Below, in pieces: positions 1-4,407 of a stretch of 5,743 nucleotides of DNA. Every line of letters starts with the position of its first letter. Within the stretch, counting starts at the first letter, position 1. Source of the DNA: an uncultured Acetatifactor sp. (GTDB taxonomy: Bacteria; Bacillota; Clostridia; Lachnospirales; Lachnospiraceae); assembly GCA_910588225.1 (NCBI GenBank), contig CAJUQT010000090.1:1-5743 (forward strand), read 5' to 3'. The notes beneath the pieces are model-generated. The model was given only the letters and a program-made list of their open reading frames with translations. It made no database searches and was not told the DNA's origin. The position numbers and the translations under genes are program-made.

Positions 1-50
1 AACACCAGCCTTCCAAGCTGGATATGTGGGTTCGATTCCCATCACCTGCT
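1..50 (+). tRNA. tRNA-Gly (anticodon UCC), 3' part only
   Basis: The window opens inside a glycine tRNA. The anticodon stem CCAGC (5-9) pairs with GCTGG (17-21) around a seven-base loop whose middle bases 12-14 are TCC, so the anticodon is UCC (reads GGA/GGG). A T-loop TTCGATTCC and the 3' acceptor strand CACCTGC with discriminator T at 50 follow. The CCA end is not encoded, as is usual in Clostridia. The 5' acceptor strand and D-arm lie upstream of the window. A run of T (50-55) directly after the gene may help end transcription. Confidence 0.95.
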
Positions 51-518
51 TTTTTAATGCAATATTACATACAGACAGCTTATGCATATGACTTGATACT
101 TCCTGACCATGTACTCCCATTTTTACAGTACAGGGACCGTCTGTGCAAATTCCCTCATATTCATAATCAGAAGCCCGGGAGCCGATAATCAGTTTTGTCA
201 GTTCATCTGCGGCAGCCTGACTGCTTTCGTTATGGCTGCCTCCGATTGCAGGTCCACTGGCTCCACTGTATACATGGAGGTATAGAGAAGCGCATCCTGG
301 TCAGTGGCGAGAATACAATAGGAATATTGATTCTCCAGATCTTCTGTAATGTACAGCGGCTCACCAAACAGCGTTTTCAATTGTCCCAGACACAATGCCA
401 TTCCCTTTGAATAGGCTTCAGCTCCGTTGTGAAAATCCAGGATATTTCTGATTTTAGATGTTCCTGATGTAGTTTTCTTAAAAATTTCCATGTCCTAAGC
501 AATAAAAGTAAATCTCAT
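51..518 (-). pseudogene. Broken hypothetical gene: amber codon plus one-base frameshift
   Basis: I do not recognise the function. The natural start seems to be the ATG at 518-516, ten bases after a good AGGAG (533-529). It reads MRFTFIA and then meets TAG at 497-495, in frame with the ATG at 491 that begins the longest intact ORF (97 codons, stopping at 200-198). That later ATG has no well-spaced ribosome binding site. Near 287-296 the coding sense moves to another frame: the tail of the 97-residue ORF looks non-coding, while the shifted frame gives a natural protein sequence containing LYLHVYSGASGPAIGG, then ADELTKLIIGSRASDYEYEG and TVKMGVHGQ. One missing base there would join the halves (about 130 residues or more). 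The joined frame has no stop before the window edge and crosses the antisense of the tRNA, so the native C-terminus is probably also lost. Pseudogene or sequence error cannot be told apart here, but three lesions favour decay. A TATAAT (566-561, minus strand) lies upstream, with no good -35 box. Confidence 0.65.
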
Positions 519-720
519 TTTCGTACCTCTCCTTTTTCTGTTTAAATTTGACAAGCATACATTATAATAATGGGAATGTAACTGCCTGGACTTTGACGCA
601 ATAATAATATTTGCTGTTACCGGATTTATGATAAAAGATATTTGCCACTTGTATAAATAAGGCGGATATGTTAAAATATGACCAGGGAAATCAAGATAAA
701 TTTAAATTGTCGGTGTACCA

Positions 721-746
721 CCACAAGAGGTTGCCGCCTCTTGTGG
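721..746. repeat. Perfect 10-bp stem-loop, no T-run
   Basis: CCACAAGAGG (721-730) and CCTCTTGTGG (737-746) are exact reverse complements around a six-base loop TTGCCG. No T-run follows on the plus strand, so it does not look like an intrinsic terminator. It is the first of four hairpins and could be the 5' structure of a small RNA or a short palindromic repeat. Confidence 0.7.
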
Positions 747-811
747 CAGGGTATGGTAAGAACACTACCACACGATACAGAACAAGTCTGCGATACACAC
801 GTATTTATTAT

Positions 812-843
812 AAAGCATTTTGAACAAAATTACAATGCTTTTT
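812..843 (+). terminator. Terminator-like hairpin with T-run
   Basis: AAAGCATT (812-819) pairs with AATGCTTT (834-841), and T continues to 843. The loop itself contains a second possible pairing, ATTTTG (817-822) with CAAAAT (825-830). The stem is AT-rich, so termination may be weak. No gene ends just upstream on the plus strand, which raises the possibility of a short untranslated transcript. Confidence 0.45.
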
Positions 844-883
844 GTGTTGTTGGCAGGACCTTGTATCTGGCCTTAAAATACTT

Positions 884-925
884 AAGAGGTGTAAAGTGTG
901 GACGCATACTTTGCACCTCTTTCTT
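884..925 (+). terminator. Long terminator-like hairpin
   Basis: AAGAGGTGTAAAGT (884-897) pairs with ACTTTGCACCTCTT (908-921), 14 pairs including one G-U, around a ten-base loop. The pyrimidine-rich TTTCTTGATT follows on the plus strand. This is the longest of the stem-loops in the region and could end a transcript entering from the left. No coding gene that would use it is visible. Confidence 0.5.
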
Positions 926-941
926 GATTCCCCTTTGTTAC

Positions 942-971
942 CCACGGCGGCAGTGTAATCTGCCGCCGTGG
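942..971. repeat. Perfect GC-rich 12-bp stem-loop
   Basis: CCACGGCGGCAG (942-953) and CTGCCGCCGTGG (960-971) are exact reverse complements around the six-base loop TGTAAT. It is far more GC-rich than its surroundings and has no T-run on either side, so it is a strong structure but not a classical terminator. It lies about 75 bases before the start of the membrane protein gene at 1047, so it could sit in that gene's leader. Confidence 0.7.
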
Positions 972-1046
972 AGTATTTCAGGATGAAAGCAATTGCAATA
1001 ATGACAGAAAAGTTTTAAGGCTGAAAGATCAGGAGATGCGGGAACC

Positions 1047-1607
1047 ATGAATGATGTATACAGTTTATTTGTAGATGCGGATGAAGAAATGGTTGCTGTG
1101 TTCGGAGAAAAGTATTTTCATAAATTCCTGGAATATGGATTTTCTGGGAAGGGTTTTTGCGTACTGAGTGACAGAAGGCTGTATTGTTGCGGAAAATGTT
1201 ATCATAAAGTATGTGGGCTGTATGTGGCACATAACTGCAGGTATATCATTAACGTAGGAGACGTGGCCTGTACTGGAACAAATTCGGCCGGGATGGCAGT
1301 TATGATTCTGCTGGACCTGTTTTTTGCAGGAGTATGGCTTTTGCTTGTTGCATTAAGTGTGGCAGCAGTGAACACAGGAACGGGTTATCCTCTGTTTTCG
1401 TTTCGCGATGTGGCAGTAATCAGTGGGGGGCTTCTGATTTTCGCGTTGGCAGCCGGCATACTGTATTTCCACAGAAAAAAGACAGAGCTCTTTGTCATTC
1501 AATATGCAGGTAATGAAGTTGCTTTTTTGACTCTGTTTTATCCCCGGGGAGAGTTAATGAATTTTGAAAAGAAATTACATGTGTTAAAAAATAAATTTTT
1601 TGCTTGA
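1047..1607 (+). CDS. Small two-helix membrane protein, unknown function (possible PH-like domain)
   Basis: This 186-residue protein begins 11 bases after AGGAG (1031-1035). Residues 1-80 form a polar N-terminal domain, residues about 82-108 and 122-141 are strongly hydrophobic membrane spans, and residues 142-186 form a basic tail that looks like a further beta-rich segment (TELFVIQYAGNEVAFLTLFY). The N-terminal run KGFCVLSDRRLYCCGKCYH followed by IINVGDVACTG resembles bacterial PH-like (bPH) or SHOCT-associated membrane proteins of Clostridia, where a short strand pattern precedes two helices; this is recalled similarity, not a proven match. Seven cysteines lie in the first 75 residues (38, 47, 48, 51, 56, 64, 75), an unusual density. 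It seems to be a single-gene unit: hairpins precede it, and the tRNA promoter overlaps its stop codon. It could equally be an uncharacterised lineage-specific envelope protein. Confidence 0.75.
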   Translation: MNDVYSLFVDADEEMVAVFGEKYFHKFLEYGFSGKGFCVLSDRRLYCCGKCYHKVCGLYVAHNCRYIINVGDVACTGTNSAGMAVMILLDLFFAGVWLLLVALSVAAVNTGTGYPLFSFRDVAVISGGLLIFALAAGILYFHRKKTELFVIQYAGNEVAFLTLFYPRGELMNFEKKLHVLKNKFFA

Positions 1608-1632
1608 CAGAAACAGATATTTCCCGTATACT
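1604..1632 (+). promoter_or_regulatory. Sigma-70-type promoter of tRNA-Gly(GCC)
   Basis: A consensus -35 box TTGACA (1604-1609), a 17-base spacer and TATACT (1627-1632) give a near-ideal housekeeping promoter. The expected start of transcription is about 1639, some 24 bases before the mature tRNA. The -35 box shares bases with the TGA stop (1605-1607) of the preceding membrane protein gene. Confidence 0.9.
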
Positions 1633-1662
1633 ATTTTAAGTAAACAACAGACAATTGATTTT

Positions 1663-1735
1663 GCGATAGTGGCTCAGTTGGTAGAGCGCCACCTTGCCAA
1701 GGTGGAAATCGCGGGTTCGAGTCCCGTCTATCGCT
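1663..1735 (+). tRNA. tRNA-Gly (anticodon GCC)
   Basis: This is a complete 73-base tRNA. The acceptor stem GCGATAG (1663-1669) pairs with CTATCGC (1728-1734), with discriminator T1735. The anticodon stem CCACC (1689-1693)/GGTGG (1701-1705) encloses loop TTGCCAA, giving anticodon GCC at 1696-1698 (reads GGC/GGU). The T-arm GCGGG TTCGAGT CCCGT is regular. CCA is not encoded. It has its own strong promoter and a terminator downstream. The integrase relic just after its 3' end suggests this tRNA once served as an attachment site. Confidence 0.98.
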
Positions 1736-1746
1736 TTTTTATGTAT

Positions 1747-1783
1747 AGCGGAATCCTATAGAATGTGGGGTTCCGCTGTTTTT
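1747..1783 (+). terminator. Intrinsic terminator of tRNA-Gly(GCC)
   Basis: AGCGGAA (1747-1753) pairs with TTCCGCT (1771-1777), probably extended inward by a CC/GG pair, and the run TTTTT (1779-1783) follows. A T-run directly behind the tRNA (1735-1740) gives a first pause site. The hairpin overlaps the last codons of the minus-strand integrase relic. Confidence 0.75.
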
Positions 1784-2210
1784 GTGTGTCTAAAATCCTG
1801 CAGACAGCTGTAGATAGTACAAATGTCCTGCTGTAGTGCTTTCGACATGAGGTTATAGGTCTGGCTTTCCGTCAGGGGATTGTAGATATAGTCCAGTGTC
1901 GTATTCAGGTTGTCGTGCCCCAGCATCTTCCGGATGCAGTCAAGGGGAACGCCGCTGGCATTCAAGTTGCCGGCATAGGTCTTGTGCATCTTATGGCTTG
2001 ATTTTACAGCCATACCCTCGTACCTTGCGAACATTCTGGGAATAACGGCAATCCGGTTAGCGGCAAATTTTTTTCGTCCCACATGAACATGTACTTGCCC
2101 TGTCTCTCTATTCGCTTCAATGTTTCAACGATTTTTGGAATCGGTATGACAAAATGGTCTTGATTCGTTTTGGTATGCTCCACGACTTTAAAGCGGTTCT
2201 CAGGGGGAAT
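1756..2210 (-). pseudogene. Tyrosine recombinase (phage/ICE-type integrase), C-terminal relic
   Basis: Tyrosine recombinases cut and rejoin attachment sites of mobile elements through a catalytic tyrosine. Reading from 2210 down, one frame gives ENRFKVVEHTKTNQDHFVIP and IVETLKRIERQGKYMFM, typical of the start of the catalytic domain. Near the run of seven T at 2068-2074 (A-run on the coding strand) it changes to the frame of the ORF at 2082-1756; one extra A would restore a continuous DEKKFAANRIA. The second part contains SSHKMHKTYAGNLNASGVPL, then IRKMLGH and TTLDYIYNPLT, the box of conserved LGH and tyrosine residues. The usual HxxR arginine is replaced by His (codon at 1986-1984; one transition from Arg). 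The N-terminal DNA-binding half is missing: beyond 2210 no similarity continues. About 150 of the usual 370-400 residues remain, so it cannot be active. Its 3' end faces tRNA-Gly(GCC), the normal place for an integrase at an attachment site. Confidence 0.88.
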
Positions 2211-2461
2211 TTTTCATAAATTGGAGATTAATATAGCTTAACTTACAGGGAGATTTGACCAAAGAGAAAAATTATTAAGGAAATGGTTGACAAATACCAT
2301 TTTTTATCATATCCCAATAAAGATTAGCGACAACTAACTAATGTTTCGCGTTTCTGGTCAGTAATTACTAATTCCATACATATTCAGAAATAGCAGAAAG
2401 ATTTGCGTCCGCGCAATATCCGCAAATCTGAGAAAAACTGCGCAGAAATGAGGAAAAAAGG
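2211..2461. other. Non-coding stretch before feoA; possible old feo promoter region
   Basis: No gene is seen. A TTGACA (2287-2292) is followed after 17 bases by the poor -10 TATCCC (2310-2315). The same place can fold as AAATGGT (2281-2287)/ACCATTT (2296-2302) followed by T to 2305, so it might instead be a weak terminator. The AT-rich ATTAG (2323-2327)...CTAACTAAT (2334-2342) loosely recalls the right half of a DtxR/IdeR-type iron box, but the left half does not fit. A further inverted repeat, AGATTTGCG (2399-2407)/CGCAAATCT (2421-2429), sits about 30 bases before the feoA start. Confidence 0.4.
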
Positions 2462-2670
2462 ATGCCGTTTACATTGGCGGAAGCTGGAGAAGAGAACATT
2501 ATCAAAAGGATTGGGGGAAAGCAGGAAGTCAAATCACACCTTGAGATCCTTGGCTTTGTGGCGGGAGGGACAGTCACAGTGGTAACTGCTGTGGGAGGCA
2601 ATGGGATTGTGAATGTAAAAAATCCCGGGTCGCAGTGAGCAGAGAGATGGCACAGAAGATCATGATCTGA
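2462..2670 (+). pseudogene. feoA: FeoA, ferrous iron transport accessory protein, frameshifted
   Basis: FeoA is a small cytoplasmic SH3-like protein that works with the FeoB ferrous iron permease. The ATG at 2462 follows GAGG (2450-2453) by eight bases. The frame starts MPFTLAEAGEENIIKRIGGK and continues through HLEILGFVAGGTVTVV to NGIVNVKN, all typical FeoA. It then runs into a stop at 2636-2638 after 58 codons. In the next frame the missing end, RVAVSREMAQKIMI followed by TGA (2668-2670), is intact. Inserting one base at about 2623/2624 (AAT TCC CGG GTC) joins the two and gives a 69-residue protein of normal length. A single deletion, or a sequencing error, therefore breaks it. Because the next gene, feoB, is grossly truncated, real decay is the better explanation. 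Confidence 0.9.
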
Positions 2671-2765
2671 CCTGCCAGGGGAAGGCTGCATAAGGTGTGG
2701 AGCTGAATGCAGCAGAGCAGTATCGGGCAAAAAACAGGGAAAGCAGCCTGTGAAAAATCTGATTA

Positions 2766-3251
2766 ACAGAAGACGAACGTTATATTGATATCAGTGAAGT
2801 AATCAGGAAATGTCTGAAGAAAAGCTCCACTGGTAAACTGTCACATTCCGATAAAATTGACAAGGCGGTCACAAACCGTTTTCTGGGATTGCCGATATTT
2901 GCTGCCATTATGTTCCTTGTATGTTATCTGCCCATGGTCACGGTGGGGACAACAGCCACAGACTGGGCAAATGACGGACTGTTTGGTGACGGATGGCATC
3001 TGTTCGGTATCGGATCTTCCACATATGCGGAGGCGGAAGAGGAATATAGAAAGGCGGCTCTGATTGTGGACGGCTATAGTGCTTACATGGAAGAAAACAG
3101 AATGGCTCCCAGGGGAACTTTTACCTATTTGACAGAAGACGAAGAGACTCTGGAAGTGACAGAGGAGACAGTAACTCTTCTATATTATTACTTTGAGGGG
3201 GCGGTTTTTAAGTTACAGAATTTGGATGGTCTTTTTGTAGAGAGCAGTCTG
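2766..3251 (+). pseudogene. feoB: FeoB ferrous iron permease, internal fragment
   Basis: FeoB is the membrane ferrous iron transporter with an N-terminal G-protein domain. Here only the stretch from the end of the helical linker (TEDERYIDISEVIRKCLKK) through the first membrane segment (RFLGLPIFAAIMFLV) and the WANDGLFGDGWHLFGIGSS periplasmic part is left, then an acidic segment up to about EETVTL (near 3177), after which the likeness stops. The frame is open from 2763 and ends at a TAA (3336-3338) inside the neighbouring repeat. A stop at 2760-2762 lies just before the fragment. The whole GTPase domain and most of the linker (some 250 codons) and nearly all permease helices are absent: about 160 of the usual 700 or more residues. 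The 95 bases between feoA and the fragment (2671-2765) contain nothing I can recognise. It cannot transport iron. Confidence 0.88.
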
Positions 3252-3382
3252 TTACTGTTCACTCGTTCACAGCAACAGATGCACAGAAGCCGTAAAAACA
3301 GCAGTTTCATGCACAGCAGCCTCGGTTTTGTCATGTAAAGAGGGCATGAAAATACCTTGCGGTGAAACTGAGTGAACAGTAA
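3252..3382. repeat. Short element with terminal inverted repeats (MITE-like or intergenic repeat)
   Basis: TTACTGTTCACTC (3252-3264) is exactly repeated in reverse as GAGTGAACAGTAA (3370-3382). The similarity continues inward with one mismatch and two extra bases, so the arms are about 24 (3252-3275) and 26 bases (3357-3382). Inside, TTTCATGC (3305-3312) pairs with GCATGAAA (3344-3351), so the single strand could fold into a two-storey hairpin. The 131 bases carry no gene of their own; frames running through on both strands look spurious. No target-site duplication is obvious: the flanks are AGTCTG on the left and AAAAAG on the right. It lies at the point where the feoB sequence stops, so it may have taken part in the deletion. 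A non-autonomous transposable element or a palindromic intergenic repeat are both possible. Confidence 0.65.
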
Positions 3383-3417
3383 AAAAGCATACAAATGTGT
3401 TTCACAGACACCTTGCA

Positions 3418-3531
3418 ATGCTTAACTTCGCGGATGGATTGACGGGGGAACAATTTGAGTATAAAATAAAAGACGCAAAGGACCACGGTTATTTGCGGGA
3501 GTCTGGAAAGAAAGCGAAGGAAAAAGGATGA
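3418..3531 (+). CDS. 37-residue ORF coupled to the PHP phosphatase; perhaps a gene tail
   Basis: From ATG 3418 the frame encodes MLNFADGLTGEQFEYKIKDA and a lysine-rich end, KHGY-like to KKAKEKG, stopping at TGA 3529-3531. The stop overlaps the next start as ATGA, a typical translational coupling in an operon, and the composition looks coding (amphipathic, charged helix). I do not recognise the family. No good ribosome binding site precedes the ATG, and the frame is open further upstream to 3376, at the edge of the inverted-repeat element. It may therefore be the 3' end of a gene whose front was lost in the same rearrangement that cut feoB, or a genuine micro-protein. Confidence 0.45.
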   Translation: MLNFADGLTGEQFEYKIKDAKDHGYLRESGKKAKEKG

Positions 3532-4316
3532 AGACTAATTTTCACACGCATACGCAGCGTTGCAGACATGCACAGGGCAGCGAGGAGGATTTCATAAAAG
3601 AGGCTTTGACAAAGGGACTTTCCCAGCTGGGATTTTCCGATCATGCCCCTTATCCGGATGTGGATTTCGGGCGGAGAATGCTGTACGAAGAACTGGAGGA
3701 TTACCTGGAGACAGTGGAGAGGCTGCAAGGGGAATATCGGGAGCAGATTCACATCCGAAGGGGGCTGGAAATTGAGTATTTACCAGCGTACAGGGGATAT
3801 TACGAGGAATTGTTGGCAAAACAGAAGGTGGAATATTTACTGTTGGGGGCACATTTTTATATGGATACCACAGGAAAACGGGCTAATACTTACGAGATAT
3901 CTTCTTCCACTCGGGAATATATTGCCTATGCGGAAACCATCGCGGAAGGAATGCGGACAGGCTTGTTCAGGGCGGTGGCACATCCGGATCTCTATATGCT
4001 GAATCATTTTGCATGGGATGAGAATTGTAAGCGCGCGGCCGACTTGCTCATAGATACTGCGGTGACTACGGATACGATTCTGGAATACAATGCCAACGGA
4101 CTGCGTTGGGCCCGAGAAAGCTATCCGGAAGGCGTGCGGCCGCCATATCCTTATGCGGGATTCTGGCAGATGGTGGCAAAGTCACCTGTACGGGTAATTG
4201 TGGGATCGGACTGCCATGAACCTTCCAGTCTGTGGGATGAGGCTATAGAGCAGTCATACAGGAATCTGGAGGCACTGGGGATAGAGCCGGTGAGAGATTT
4301 GTTCGCGCAGAAATGA
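3528..4316 (+). CDS. PHP-domain phosphoesterase, histidinol-phosphatase (HisJ/HisK) family
   Basis: This intact 262-residue protein belongs to the polymerase-and-histidinol-phosphatase (PHP) family: cytoplasmic TIM-barrel-like metal hydrolases, of which the HisK/HisJ type turns histidinol phosphate into histidinol (EC 3.1.3.15). Metal-ligand motifs are visible in order: HTH (His6, His8), SDH (Asp38, His39), GLEIEY (Glu81/Glu83), GAH (His109), AHPD (His152) and GSDCH (Asp228, His230). The length suits the family (250-280). The start is supported by AAGGA six bases upstream (3517-3521) and by the ATGA overlap with the preceding small ORF. No other histidine biosynthesis gene is in view, so histidinol phosphate as substrate is an inference; a related phosphoester is possible. 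No terminator is seen after the stop; the guaA promoter region begins within about ten bases. Confidence 0.9.
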   Translation: MKTNFHTHTQRCRHAQGSEEDFIKEALTKGLSQLGFSDHAPYPDVDFGRRMLYEELEDYLETVERLQGEYREQIHIRRGLEIEYLPAYRGYYEELLAKQKVEYLLLGAHFYMDTTGKRANTYEISSSTREYIAYAETIAEGMRTGLFRAVAHPDLYMLNHFAWDENCKRAADLLIDTAVTTDTILEYNANGLRWARESYPEGVRPPYPYAGFWQMVAKSPVRVIVGSDCHEPSSLWDEAIEQSYRNLEALGIEPVRDLFAQK

Positions 4317-4325
4317 TATTGCTGC

Positions 4326-4375
4326 TTGACATATAATTCGGTTTCTATTGTAAAATTTAAATATTTTAGTATAAT
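4326..4375 (+). promoter_or_regulatory. Promoter region of guaA
   Basis: The best pair is TTGTAA (4348-4353), 16 bases, TATAAT (4370-4375), giving a start about 26 bases before the guaA ATG. An alternative upstream pair is TTGACA (4326-4331) with TAAAAT (4351-4356), spacer 19. The leader is too short for a purine riboswitch and no such fold is seen. A separate promoter means guaA need not depend on the phosphatase transcript. Confidence 0.6.
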
Positions 4376-4407
4376 GAAAAAAAGAACACGCGAAAAGGAG
4401 AGGAAGC

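Larger units (their letters stand above)
519..1046. other. Long intergenic region with a cluster of stem-loops
   Basis: No convincing gene is seen in these 528 bases. An open frame at 678-986 (102 codons) has no ribosome binding site and simply runs through the hairpins, so I do not call it. The left part (540-660) is AT-rich and may hold the promoter of the minus-strand pseudogene. A TATAAA at 652-657 on the plus strand has no recognisable -35 box. From 721 to 971 four inverted repeats follow one another and are listed separately; a weaker one is TGGTA/TACCA at 754-770. The arrangement could be one or more small RNAs ending at the terminator-like hairpins, or successive relics of short repeats. 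Confidence 0.6.

Noticed and set aside
548..568. TTGACA and TATAAT on the plus strand before the hairpin cluster
   Set aside because: The spacer is only nine bases, far from the 16-18 needed, so they do not form one promoter.
721..971. CRISPR array
   Set aside because: The hairpins have different sequences and spacings; there are no direct repeats.
678..986. 102-codon open frame on the plus strand
   Set aside because: No ribosome binding site, runs through four strong stem-loops, and its cysteine- and arginine-rich translation looks non-coding.
1..1735. The two tRNA-Gly genes as direct-repeat ends of an integrated element
   Set aside because: Their 3' ends differ (CATCACCTGC against CGTCTATCGC) and the anticodons differ, so they are separate genes rather than att repeats.
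2368..2730. 120-codon open frame on the minus strand
   Set aside because: It is antisense to the clearly recognisable feoA and shows no family features.
3188..3418. 76-codon open frame on the minus strand
   Set aside because: It mostly reads through the inverted-repeat element and lacks a start signal; the cysteine- and leucine-rich translation looks spurious.
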